A stretch of 64,000 bases of DNA from Mugil cephalus (Eukaryota > Chordata > Actinopteri > Mugiliformes > Mugilidae), in assembly GCF_022458985.1 (NCBI RefSeq), contig NC_061789.1:12244175-12308174 (forward strand), given 5' to 3'. Every line of letters starts with the position of its first letter. Position 1 is the first letter of the stretch. Below the pieces are notes generated by a model, which was not told the DNA's origin, ran no database searches, and was given only the letters and a program-made list of their open reading frames with translations. The translations under genes were made by a program, and so were the position numbers. This document shows, piece by piece, positions 1 to 12,590 of this stretch.

Positions 1-2832
1 TTTGTGAGGTCATGACTAAATTATTCCCATGGTTACATTCACTGGGATTGATCACATGACCTTTATCCTCTCTGTATCCCACATGTGACCCCACTCCTTA
101 TTTAACAAGTAACATAAGCTGCAGCCTTTATATGTATTGCAAATTGAGGTGCTCTGAAAGGTCTAGAGTTATTAAAGTAATTTTATTTTTTCATGTTGAT
201 TTTTGTCCACAACTGCTGCATAGCTTCTTTTAGCAATATTCATGTTTTCTCAGAGCAGCTTCACTCACTCAGCGAAGGGTTTATGGTCCTTATCAGTGAA
301 CTGGGCTGCCATCTGCAGGTTACTATGGCAACGGTTATCAGAACCACAGGCCTTCTGGATATGGATCTGAACAATAAGAAGAACAGCATCAGTGAAACTG
401 GGAGGTTTTTATTTATAAGTTTGACAGGTTCTGACCAGTGTGTTCTGGTGTTTCTCTCCGTGAGCCTATGTAACAGTGATTTCTGACCTCGGTTTTGATG
501 GGTTGTGGTGTCTGGCTCAACACAGGGAAGTGTTTCAGGTCCTGTACAGGGTTTTTTTCCTCAGGAAACATCTCGTACAAGGAGAAGTTAAGAGAGAATA
601 CCAAGGGTTCCACTTTGTTCTGGATTGGACTCTGAAACAAGGAACAGAATTTGAACAACGCTTATATGAAAAACAGGTTGATGAGAAAGACAGTAAAACT
701 GAACACTATGAAGGATTATCTCTGCAAGTTTCATGTCGCTGCGGGTTCAGTGTTTCTGCAGGTTTCATGTCTGTGCAGGCAGAGGAAATCAGGCTGAAAA
801 TAGTCGGATGATTTGGGCAATAACGAGCAGGAATGGGATTCATAGTTAATGGGCTGAAAGCATGAAAAGCTGCAGTGTGGGATTATAACAGGCCTTACAT
901 TGTAGACATGCCAAAATCGCAGAACCACTGTAAACACTCTGATTCAGTCCCTAGTATCAAAACATGATAAGAGTGGACGTGGGCAGAAACACAACCATAC
1001 GCAGATAAGAACGTCATGAAGACGTGACAGGATGAGTCCCAACTGTGTGATGAACTTTCCTTCAACCATAAGCGTGACTCTTAAACCTGCGTGGCCACAG
1101 ACAGCCCAACATCCACCAACGCCCTGTGAAGGAGTACTCTGAGTACTTAGAAAATCTTGAAGTTATTTTCTTATGCTGATGTTGTGAGAAGTTTCTACTT
1201 TTCCTTTGCAGAAACAGGATGTAAAGTCTGTCAGCAGCAGCCTGATTAACTGTTCACTCTAAAAAGCATTGGTGAATCTCGTCCAGAACTGTCTTATCGC
1301 CCACAGCAGAATTTCCTTTGATCATTTGACCAAAAACATCTGAAATGCTTTTCCTAGCAGAAATTAAGTCTTTTGGAATAATTTGCTCTAACTTTCTCTA
1401 ACTGTGGAGTCATTAATATTTATTTAATTCGGTTTTAGTTTGAAACATGGCAACAGTCGTCAATCACCTAAATAAACTTCAAGACAGATGTTTTATTCAA
1501 ATTTGTCAGTGATCTTATTAGTTAATGTATTGACCTCCCTCCTGTTTCAGAATATTAACCCTTTGCTTTAGTGCCTCCATCAGCTGTCTGAATTGAACTG
1601 AGGAAGTTCAAATGCATGATTTTCTCACCAGGAGTCCGACACTTAGTGTTTCGCAGTGCTTTTTTGGCATCGACAGGAAACCAGAGTACACGTTCTGTTT
1701 GTTGTCTTGGAAACGGAGGCGGGGCTTGAGGCTGGTGACGTCAGCGGCTACTGTGAAATGGACAGCTTAGAGATAGACAGAAGTAGATTACGATAAGTAC
1801 AGGTATGATGGTGGTTTCAGATTAAAAAAAATGTTTACAGGGATTGATGAAAGCATAATATTCAAGATTAAAGGTTTTCCTTATGCACCATAGGAGGAGG
1901 GCTGCATGACATTTCATAGTTTTATAGTTCTACATAGTTAAAAGTCCAGTCAGTATACAGACTGATCGTTATGGAGGAACCCAGATATATTGCCCATGAA
2001 AAAGAGGAGGACCACAAACCGAGCCTTGGGGAACTCCCCATCATGTTTCATTCAGGATGCTTGTAATGTTTTTGGATTAACACAAATGGTCCCATAATGA
2101 ATATTTTAGACCAATAAAAGGACCAGTGGAATAATATGGCCTGAAGGATGTTTTCTGTCTTTTTGACTTCTTGATGCACAGAAAAGAACTGAAGATATTT
2201 CATACAAAAAACACAAACCGTATGACATATAAACAACAATGAAACCTTCATATGAATACTAGTGACACAAAGCTTTATTTATTATTCATTGGTGCATAAC
2301 ATCTGTTGGGTCTGGTGTTTGTTTATTTTATATGATATAAAGTTTTTGTTTTGTCTCACTCAGGACATAAAACGAAGTCATCCAGGCGATCTATTGTTCT
2401 ATTTGTTGTCAAATTAATCAATCATTTCAAACAATAATAATTCAAAAAAGTGTGAAATCAATAAATTGCGATGGACAAACATAGATTTTCTTACTTGAAC
2501 TGAACACCATACACTTGAAAGAATAGACAAAGAATAGACTGACTGATGAAAAATAATAACTATGAATCATTTCATATTTAAAAGGAGTTCCCTATCAGCT
2601 GCTCTGATTAAAACAATCCATCAATTTCCAGCCATCTGCATGTTCATATACAGTACATGCAGACAGCTGTTAAATTAAAAGATATTTGAATGGAGTTTGG
2701 TTGTGGGCAGCAGAGACCATGTTTCTCTGTATTCACAGAGAATCTCAGGACACTTAGAGGACGTTCATTGTGACCTTGTCTCTGATTGGCCAAATTAACA
2801 GGACAGAACTAGGACACACTCTGCAGAGCTGT

Positions 2833-2890
2833 GTGTTTGCCTGTGTGTGTGTGTATGGGTGGGTGGGTGTGCGTTTGTGTGTGTGTGTAT
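2833..2890. repeat. Interrupted (GT)n microsatellite
   Basis: GT-rich run broken by TATGGGTGGGTGGG and TGCGTT units. It is a simple repeat in the predicted itga3 intron, with no sign of coding. Confidence 0.8.
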
Positions 2891-3146
2891 ATCAGATGCA
2901 ATAATATCTTTAATGTGATTTATCATTCCGAAAACACACACACAAGACAAGAGGACAAGGACACAGCATGATGTCATCAGCTGTGTGTGTGCGTGGAGGT
3001 GTACTGTCATAGCAACGGCGTGACCTCATCTGTGATTGGCCAAATTAACAAGACAGAAGGAGGACACACAGTTCCCCAAGGAGTGTGTGTGTCACTCTGT
3101 TGATTAACAGCAGGGGTTAATTGACAGCTTTGTCCTGTCAATCAAT

Positions 3147-3154
3147 CACACACA

Positions 3155-3192
<38 letters not shown>
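3147..3192. repeat. (CA)n microsatellite
   Basis: About 23 CA units with one interruption (CATACA). It lies 140 bp beyond the last itga3 exon in the window and is likely length-polymorphic. Confidence 0.9.
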
Positions 3193-3194
<2 letters not shown>

Positions 3195-3331
3195 AAGGTG
3201 GTTTATGTAATTAAGTCGTGACTGTAAACAGAGATGTTAGCATCTTGGATGATGGTGTGCATGTCTCTGAGGGTATCTGGTCTTTGTGCAAAATAAACAA
3301 AATACAAAAATAAACTTGTCTGTTGACTCAC

Positions 3332-6300
3332 TGATGTTGTCTCTGTCGCTCTTGTCTCCGCTGCTGAACAGGTAGGAGAAGCACACCTCCACCTGAACAC
3401 TGAAAGTCAGTCTGTTAGCATGTTAGCGTTCTAACAATACTTCCACCTCAGCACTGAGTCATTCTGTTAGCATTTTATCGCACCATCCACGAGTCTGTTA
3501 GCCTGTTAGTTGTTGTGCGTGTTAAATCTCACCAGAAGTTGCAGCTGTTGGGGTCGACAATAGATGGAGAAACTCTGATTGTTTTATTGAGGTAGATGAC
3601 CGGACGAGATCTGAGGAATCAATCAGTCAGTCAAGTTAATCAGTCTAGTCACTAATGCATGTTGGACCAAAATCTTAAGACCTTTGATTATACACATGTA
3701 TCAAGAAATTAACTTGTTACAGCAGATTAACGTGTTCAAGTAAAAATTTTAAATATAACACCAGAAAATGGTAAAGCTTTTCTTGAGTTGTGTGGTGTAC
3801 TGTTCATGCCACCTTCTTGTTGTCTTCAAATTAAGAAAAACACCCTAGGAGGTAGACTGTATGCCTTGTTCTTAATTCTTCGAGATGCACAATATTTCTA
3901 TGGTATCAATATGTACTGTTACTTATTATACAGAGATGAAGTGATACCCAATGTGAAATGGATATACATTTCTGTTGTAATGTGCATTACCTCCTAATAA
4001 AAATATGTGAAAAAAAAAGAAAATGGTAAAGCTGTACTTCAGTCCAGCTCCGGTCAGTACAAAACTAGTACCTGAGCAGAGCAACGGTGTCGTCCAAAGA
4101 GCCAACCAGCAGGTCTGGATATTTGTTCCCATCAACGTCCAGACCTGCAGATAGAGAGTATCCAAATGTCCTGAACCTCGGAGAGACACTGCTGCCCTGG
4201 ATGACCTGCACAGATACAAATGGGGAGTCACAGGTACATGCATACACTTCCAATGCTTATTAGGTCTATTTTAAGAATGAAAGTAGGACATTCTGCTCTG
4301 TGAGGGCATTTTTTGTCATTGAGATAGAATTTACAAGGACTGTTTCAGGGTTCAGACTTGTTTTAGGGTTAGAATCATGGTCAGGTTCAGGGTGTGTGAC
4401 AAACGTGTGTGAGACCTGGCTTGGCTTTGTCGAGATCCCTCCACTGCTCCCTGTAAAGATCATCACGCTTCCTGTTTCATGGAAAGGAGCACCGACTGCA
4501 AAATCTGGAACGCAACATCATCACATCACCATGATTATGATACACAAACATGAGAGTGTCATCGGCGTAATGTCAAGTCCTCACCCTGGAAGCCATCTTG
4601 GTTGAGGTCTGCAGCAGAAGCAACGGCCATACCAAACGCTGATCCAGCCGGTCCCTTCAGCACCACACTGGGTTCAGAGTCAAACCGCCCTCCAGTGTTC
4701 ATGTAGACATAGGCTGCCCCACCCTCCTCCCGCTGACGATGAAAGTAAAAAGGTGCGCCCACTATAAGGTCGTTCCACCTGCAGGACAGAAATACAGCTC
4801 AGTCTGCCAGCAGACACAACTAGATCTTGTGGTCCTCAGCTTTAGAAGAAGTGAATCTGGTGACCAGTGCTGCCTTCTTTACCCATCATTGTTGAGGTCC
4901 ACAGTTGCCACGGCATTTCCAAAGTACGAGCCCGTCTGTTGACCGCGCAGAGTCTGCTGAATTGTGAGTTCACTCGAGTGTTTGACCACCAGCAGCACCG
5001 AGCCACGGGCGTCTTCTTTACTGTCCTTTGGAGCACCTGTTCTCCAATGCAACAATCAATACATTAATCACTACATCAACACATCCAGCTGTTAACTGAC
5101 TGGACTGATGGCTAAAGGATGAAAGTGTAGAAATCTGTCACCTGTCACTACGGTTTCAACATCCGGAGAAAGAAGACGAGCAGCCTGAGTAACCGAATAT
5201 CCTATACAAACACAAATTTTAGTTTTTAGTCTGGATTACAGCAGCAGAATCCTCTGTGAGTAGCTCATGCTTTCATTAACGCACAATCAAAAGTCACTGA
5301 TCACTAAAGGACTGAAGGAAACAGAAAACTGACAGTGTTTGTCATCAGGTAGTGAAGTCACAATGAATGTAAGCATACATATTACATGTGTTAAGTTAAG
5401 TTTTGAGTGAAGTGACAGGGTGGGTACCTATATAAATGTTTCTGCGTTCCAAGCTGGAAAGGACGGCCTCCCGGGTGTCAAATTCATCATTTGGATTTTT
5501 CCACAGGATGTGGACATTTCCTGCAGCACATTCACACAAACACACACAGAAAATGTATTAAACGTGATGAATGGGCGTTGAATTCCTGATCCTGTATCAT
5601 CAGGAGAACAGGTCACAAAAGAGCACAACAGGACACAATATATCATTAACCTTGCCATTCGTAGCTTCCAGGTGAGCCAACAATGACTTCCGTCTGAGTC
5701 ATAAAGGCTGAAATCCCCATGTTACACATGACCTCTTTGCTGATGTCCGCCTGGTGACTGATCACAAACAGAAATACAAATGAAGGGGTGGAGCACCATC
5801 AAGCAGCAGTGGTTTACACTCACATAACCTTGAGTGACGTGACGTACTTGCAGGGTTGATATGGGTTCTGCCATTGTCTATCATTAGCGTCATACTGCAG
5901 GTCGGTTCCACGGACATAACACTGACCAATCATCTGTCTGAGTTTGGACGCCCCGTAAAGTTTAACAAAGCGATGACCACACGCCTGCAGAGATTGAGGA
6001 CAGACTAATCAGCGTTACACAAGCAGACAGTTTTAATGAAATATTTGTTGAGTCACTTTGCTGGTAATAATAGTAAGTTATAGTTGTGATTAACTTATAG
6101 CCTTGACAAATTTAGATTTTTTAAATATTTTTTTTTTCAGTTAGAAATCAATCAGATTAGATTACAGGTAAATATCTTATCTAACTAATTACATTCAGGT
6201 TCCAGTTTGTATGTTTTGAGTCAATTGACCCTTTAACATTAATAACTGAATTAATACTTGATCAGCCAAACTCACCAGAACCCTCCCCCCAGGTCGGCCC

Positions 6301-9300
6301 TGACTGGCCACTGAGACACCCAACCACATGTCCTCCACCAGGTCATTAGACACATCCAGGTCTACAAGGGAAAGAGGACAGGTAAGTGACACACTGCAGG
6401 CTCCGCCTATGAGTAGACTGACTCCTCCCATGGACCAAATAAGGCTCCACCCATTCAGGGCCTCCTTCGTTCTGAATGTATAGACCTATCTGTGTGTGTG
6501 TGTCAGGTGTCAGGCAGCAGCTGCAGTGTTTCAAGATTTATTTTTTGTTTTCACTGCGTCCCATTTACAATAAAACCTCTGACTGGCCATTGCCATGGTT
6601 ACCACTGATTAAGACTTTATCACTGGGTGCAGTAGCAGATAAACAGAAACAGACAACAGCTGTCACTGCCCACTGAGGTATGGATGACCCATAATGCACC
6701 AGACCACTGATAACATCACAGGCAGGCACAGGCATTTTAACATTAGCTGTGGTTAGCTATGGCTACTTACTTAGCTAATCGGCCAAAAGTACAGGAGCAG
6801 GGAGAGAATAGGGTTTCCTCCTAAGTACAGGATGTCAGGTTTTTTTTTTGGTCCTTTCTCTGTGACTGGCTGAGCCAAAGCTCAAACTATAAAAACTGAT
6901 TTATTTACATTAAAACCTGAGGAGGCTAAGCTCAGTATCATTACTTCAGGAAAGCCGGTTGTATGAAACATGCTTCAACTGAAACTTTCTTCCAAAACAT
7001 CTGTTCAGCTAAATATGTGTTTTTGCTTAATTAATTAAAAGGTTAATTATTACAATATTGATAACATATTCACGAAAAACCTGAATCAAATCAGAAACAC
7101 TGAGCTGCTGTTCAAGAACTTCTGAACGCCCTTCAAGGAACTTCACACAGAGAAATCAGAACTTTGTGGACGAACAGGAAGCGAAACAAGTGGAGCTTTC
7201 TAACCTTATTCCTTATTCAACCTTATTCAACGCTTTTTTGGATTACCATGACCTGGATGACTGAGAACCTTCACAGACATGGAGCTTTCTAACATTACGA
7301 CCAGAGTGCTGGTTGTTCTGCAGGTGGGGCTCACCTGAATCTATGAGCGCTATCCTCCTGCAGTCTGACTGGTCAGCATTGATTGGACAGCCATACACTC
7401 CTCCTGTTCGATTGGCTTGAACATTAGGCTCGGCCTTCTCCCTGGGAGCTCCAACCAATAGTCTGTCAGGATCAGAAGTTAGAAGAAGCAACGCTCAATT
7501 CTGGCAATTCTGATGTTTCAAGAAGACTGGTTTGAATCCTTTCTGGCAGTTTCTAGTTTGTCCATGTCAATAATGATTCTTCTACTTATACAAAAGTAAG
7601 TTATGTAGTTCCTGAGTGTTCTGTGCTAGGACTATACATTATACATGCTTCCCTTATAATCGCAATATTAGGAAACACAGCAAATAAGACATGACAGGAA
7701 GAACATGACCTTCACAGTGCTGCCAGTGTTCTCTAGGTGATAAAAACATCTGTGCAGCAGGTAGATGACAAATATGTCTATTGCTATCCCTGCTATATTT
7801 ATCCATGTAACCAGATGAAACTAATCAGTTGGATAAACTCCAAGCATGTCTAAAGACATAAAGGCTTGGATGACCTGTAACTTCCTACTCTCAAAATCAG
7901 ACTAAACAGATGTCGTTGTATGTGGCACAAATCATCTCAGAGATTCATTAAGTAATCATATAGTTCTCTAGTTGGCATTACCTTGACATCCATTACTACA
8001 GTGAGAAACTTCTGCACATAAAGTAAATGATAAGGACTGCCTTCTTTCACCTACATAATATCATCAAAACTAGGACCATCCTGTCTCAGAGTGAGGCTGA
8101 CAAACCAGTTCATGCATTTGTGTCTTCCTGGCTGGATTACTGTAATTCATTACTGTCTCGTTGTCCAAATAGCTCTTTAAAAAGCCTCCAATTGATTCAA
8201 AAGGCTGCAGCAAGTACACTGATGGGAATTAGCAAGAGAGATCATATTATTCCAGTTTTAGCTTCTCTTCATTGGCTCCCTCTAAAATCCAGAATATAAT
8301 AATGTAACTCACATACAAAGCCCCTAAAGTCCTAGCTCCATTGTAAAGAAGACCATTAAAGACCTTATTGTACCATATCATCCTAACTTCGATCTCAAAG
8401 TGCAGGTCTACTTGTGGTTCCTGGAGTTTCCAAAAGTAGAATGGGAGGCAGAGCCTTCAGCTATCAGGATCCTCTCTTGTGGAACCAGCTCGCAGTCCCT
8501 ACTTTTAACGTTAGGCCTGAGACTTTATGATAAAGCTTGTAGTTAGGGCTGGCTAAGTTGACACCAAACCATCCCTTAGTGATGTTGCTATGGGCCTAGA
8601 CTGCTGGGGACAATGCTCTGATACTCTGAGCACCTGTCCTCTAATTTCTTTTTTTCTACTTCATGTTGACTGCTGTGTGTGTGTCACTGCTACTCCTCTT
8701 TTGTCCATTTCACCATCAAGTCCACCTAAACAATTTGACTGGCCCTGCATATGTTTACTAGGCATAATAAATGGTAATGGATTCCCCCACTAAATTTTGT
8801 GGGTGGGCGACTTTGGGCTGGCTTAGAGAGTAGGTAAGAGGCAATAATACCTGCAGATCAAGGCCAGGAGACTCGTCAAGGACACCTGGAATTGTCTTTA
8901 ACATGCATTAGGGGCTCCAAGGACCCCTGGAATGTCCCGGTCGTCCTTCTAGCCCTCAGTCATTGTAATGCCATCATGAATTATACTTCTTTATAGTGGT
9001 AAGATAAATGAAGAGTCGTCTGAGTGTGGAGGACGAGCAGGACACACACTCAGATACACACACATCTGAAACGTGTCCAAACGGCTGTGAGTTCATTTAA
9101 AGTGGCCCGACACCAGACCTGTGTCAGTGTGACGTTGTGCGTTTCCTGTTCCCGCTTCCTGACTGACCTCTAGTATGATCTCAGCTCAGGTGTGTTACCA
9201 CAGCGATGATGTCACACAACAGAGGTACCACACATGAAACTTTTTGAAGATCCTCCTCAGGATATCTAATTACTGATCACACTATTGATCATGAGCAAAC

Positions 9301-10947
9301 CCAGCGTCACTGACCTCCTGACCCCAAGTGTGTGTGTGGTTGTGTGTGTGTGTGTGTAGTCCAGTTAACAGCTAATACAATTAGGGAACATAAAGAGACG
9401 GTCGTCATGGAGACGGCAGCGACTTACAGCTTGGTGACCTCTGAGGGACCTCTACACTCTCCAGGAAAACTCATCGTCCTGGACTCACACACACCGTCTG
9501 GGAATCGTCTTGTTTTTAGTATGTGGTGTGTGCAGGGGGGAGGGGTCACAGAGTCAGACAGTACCATGTGACCTGTCAGCATCAGATACAGCAGCAGCTG
9601 CTCAGACTTACTCTGACAGCCAACATAGTGCACACGGAGGATGTGTGGTTTATCAGCAGACCGTCAGACGTCTGAGAGTCTGCTCCCCACGGAACGAACG
9701 CTCAGTGTTTTAATAACGTCACAGAGTCTCTGCGAGGAAGCAATAATTCAAGGATTCCAACAACTTACTCAAAGGCTTTGAAACGTCTTCAAGGATCCCA
9801 AAATCTTATCCCGACATGCCCCTTGAACTTTCACAAGGACTCCTGACACTTGCGTTACAGAACTGGTGAACATCTGTTAGTGTTTCAAGAACCTACTTTT
9901 TTAATAAACTCCGCGGGCCCCTCCTGTAGCTGTTTTCTCAGATTTCAGGAGAGGCCAGACACATTATTAACACTGCAGGGCATTCACCTGACTGTGTGTG
10001 TTACTGTGCGTATTACATACACACTGTGAGTCTGATCAAAAGCTGAGCTCTCAGTGTCTAATGTGGCGGCTGTGGCTCAGAATAGCTGGTTGTGCACAAA
10101 CTGGAGCAGTTCAATGAAGTATCCTTGAGCAAGACACTGAACCCCCAGTTGCTCCCGGTGCTTGTCACCAGTGTGCGTTTGTGTGAGTGAATGAGTAGAG
10201 GTGTCACTGTGACTGTGAGGCACTTTGAAGAAGTAGAAAACCACTGTATATAAATACCATTTACCATTGAATACAACATGGTCGGGGGGGATTCTTCTGA
10301 ACAACCAGCTTCATCACGCAGACAAGTTTTGTGTCTGTCTGTGGTCAGTAGCCACTGAGGTATTTTGAAAACCCCAAAAAAACTCAAATAACTCTACAGT
10401 GTTGATGTGGAGCAGGGGTCTGCCAGCATTTTTCAGGCCAAGTACCCCCAAACTGATGGAGGGATTAAGTAGTGACCCCATACCTATTATATGTGTTCTA
10501 TATTAAGCGATTTTTTATAATTTTACATTATTATTATTATTTTGCCTTCAGCATAGGGCTATCCCTTATCCATTTACTAAAATATGTTGGATTCATGGTA
10601 ATGTGTATTTAAAGAAATTTAAAATTGTGTGGGAAAATTTTAAAAAATATATGAAAAATCTCTAATCAACGAAAGATTTTGTGACACTCGGCAACCGAGA
10701 CAAACTTTGCACATTGATGGGTCAGAGCCAGCATTCACCTGGCCACACCTGAGAGAAGACAGAGAGCTAACAAACACGTGTGCACTCACAGGTAACCGTC
10801 CGTCCTCAGGTCTTGGTGGAGAGCAACTGAAAGCCCAAACAGACTCCCGTTTTCGCCCGTCTTCAAGAGCGGGAAGGATGTGTCGAGGTTAAATGCTACG
10901 CACACACCGACAGCCGCACTCAGCAACACGTACGCACCTGTTGCCAT
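3332..10947 (-). CDS. itga3: Integrin alpha-3 (5' part of gene, 13 exons)
   Basis: Alpha subunit of a laminin-binding integrin, a type I membrane receptor that pairs with beta-1 (family knowledge). Coding exons in transcript order: 10790-10947, 7335-7462, 6276-6361, 5848-5984, 5651-5757, 5428-5520, 5142-5201, 4883-5036, 4585-4778, 4416-4504, 4072-4205, 3533-3610, 3332-3399. These total 1486 nt, or 495 codons plus one base, and every phase closes. The start at 10947 has G at +4 and is followed by a hydrophobic signal peptide, then [15 protein letters not shown] calcium loops are visible as [20 protein letters not shown] and DVDGNKYPD. Alpha-3 is preferred over alpha-6 or alpha-7 because of [39 protein letters not shown] and the thigh start [10 protein letters not shown]. 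Exons 3-13 are compact, while intron 1 (3.3 kb) holds a LINE fragment. The gene is cut by the window edge, with no break in the part seen. The a/b teleost paralogue cannot be assigned. Confidence 0.93.
7230..7290. repeat. Dispersed repeat, also in both transferase genes
   Basis: The block containing GGATTACCATGACCTGGATG lies just outside itga3 exon 3', in intron 1. It recurs nearly unchanged at about 20783-20835 and, more diverged, at about 42577-42660. Its class is unknown; a mobile-element relic is the simplest reading. Confidence 0.55.
8022..8560 (+). mobile_element. L2-like LINE reverse transcriptase 3' fragment
   Basis: The plus-strand frame reads through residues typical of the C-terminal part of fish L2-like non-LTR reverse transcriptases: [14 protein letters not shown], then [14 protein letters not shown], then [18 protein letters not shown]. 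Past 8299 the similarity continues only with stops and frameshifts, down to the LWNQL-like tail region near 8490. It is a dead 5'-truncated fragment inside itga3 intron 1, antisense to the host gene. Confidence 0.85.
9327..9357. repeat. (GT)n microsatellite
   Basis: Short GT tract with one GGTT interruption, in itga3 intron 1. Confidence 0.8.
10410..10690 (+). repeat. Dispersed repeat with CATTTTTCAGGCCAAG core
   Basis: The segment beginning around AGCATTTTTCAGGCCAAG and ending in AT-rich sequence with TGTGTATTTAAAGAAATTT recurs at about 52982-53150 in the same orientation. It also recurs inverted in pieces at about 28490-28990 and 39400-39490. The copies are diverged. It is probably a non-autonomous DNA element; I could not define clean ends. 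Confidence 0.6.
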
Positions 10948-12590
10948 GGAGACGTACACCTGAGAGGATGACAACAACAGGACATCAGACGAATAGAGCA
11001 CTCTGGCCTAATTGGTGCGCTGGTAAAATCAGTGAAACCAGTGTTTCTGTTAATTACGGCTGAGCTAATGTTCATCTTTTCCTCTATACAGACGACACTG
11101 TGTTTTACTGACGAGCCTCTTTAAACTGAATTGAACTGGTAGTATTTTTTCCTCAGTACCTCTACCTGAGCAAATCATCTCTTCTACTGGCAGTCGTTAA
11201 ATTGTCCGTTGAATTAGTTTTGCCTGAGGATCACAGAAAGAAAAAAGAAATTCAAACCTGTTTTTCCTCAGACAGAAGCAGCTTCCTGTTTGTTTTTGTT
11301 TGTTTGTTTTTTTGTAAATGAAGATAAACTGAGCGCGTCCTGGTTCTCAGTCGGTCCGTGTCTCGCTCTGCTCTGACTTCTTCTCCATCTGCCGACAACT
11401 GATCTGCACGCCCTCAGCTGCCTCTCTTTCCCTGTTACAGCTCAAGGTCTCTCCACCTCTCTCTCTCTCTCATTTTCATTCTTCAGCCGTGCTCACTCGC
11501 CCCTGAAATGAAATCATGTTTCTTTCTCTCTCTCTCTGTTAACCTACCCACACCCACAGATTAGCCTTTGTATGTTTGTGAGGACGCTTATTGACATACT
11601 GCTTTCCCAGATGTGTCCAAAAGTGAGGAGCGGATTAAATGTCCTCACAAGGCCTAAAACACACATTGTATCTTACAAAGATACACATACAGACAAACAC
11701 ACACACACACACACACAGGCAATAAAGGGGTTTAGGACAATCAGGCGTGTGGGGGCACCTTGATAGTCTCACTCTCTCTCTACACACCCTTGTGTGTGGG
11801 AGAGTGAATGTGTTGCCACCAATACGATGTCTGAACTTTTAGTACACACACACACGCACGCACGCACACACTTTTCCTGTCTTTGTGGTGACTTCCTGTT
11901 CCTCTATTTTTTTTTCACCCTTCTCTGATTTTCAACAACACAACTGTTAATCAGTGTGACTCACACAAGCACACACCCTGGTATACTAATTACTAAATAA
12001 AGTCCAACATGCATTTTCCTTTAACAACGTTAAAATGTTACATTGTTTTGGTTATTGAGCCATTAGCAGGAGAGGCCGTTACATCGTCTGTCAAAGGTAT
12101 GACTTTGATGTTTTACGGCTTCCTGTCTGATTGGCTAATTTGAATGTGCATAATTCTGAATAGAGCCCAGTGTGTGTTGCTTTTTTTCTCACACTGCTGC
12201 TGAGGACGTATTAAACCAAACTTTGGTCCAGCATCTGCATTTTAAATGTTTCTAGTTTGTGATTTTGGGAACAAAATTAAGAATTGGTCCATATTTACAC
12301 ATATTTTAATAATTACAATTAATACGTTTTACCTTTAAAAATCTATATTTTATTGAAATGATCCCTCTGTTGTCTTAAAAGGACAAATTGGGTTCAGGCT
12401 AACTTGCATACAATTTTAAATGGACCTTGGTGCAAGTGGTTTGGTTTATTTTTATTTTTTTGGTGGTGGTGGTGGTGGTGTGTGCGTCAAACAGGCCCGG
12501 ACCCATCTGCCTTCATTGGCCTCACAAAGACACGCAAGTTTTATCTTTAGCTGCATCAACATGATGAAAACTTCTGAACCTAGCACATTG
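10948..12590. other. Upstream region of itga3
   Basis: This lies upstream of the itga3 start and should hold its 5' UTR and promoter. I see CT-rich runs (11458-11475, 11522-11540), a CA tract (about 11697-11718), a mixed CA/CG repeat (11846-11870) and a GGT run (12462-12480). There is no clear TATA box at a sensible distance and no coding exon. Confidence 0.5.

Larger units (their letters stand above)
1..3331. other. No exon found; probably itga3 intron 13
   Basis: No exon with integrin similarity could be found here on either strand. Because the last recognisable itga3 exon ends at 3332 with a normal donor site, this stretch is probably the next itga3 intron, with the remaining exons beyond the left edge. 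It holds AT-rich unique-looking sequence and GT/CA microsatellites near 2.8-3.2 kb. The open frames here look like chance: they have no domain signature and no splice context. Confidence 0.5.

Noticed and set aside
2795..3010. His/Thr-rich 71-aa protein
   Set aside because: Produced by the GT/CA microsatellite.
5651..5750. itga3 exon 5 beginning at GCGGAC
   Set aside because: Phase did not close with exon 4. The acceptor 7 nt upstream gives CNHQAD, aligned with human CNSNTD.
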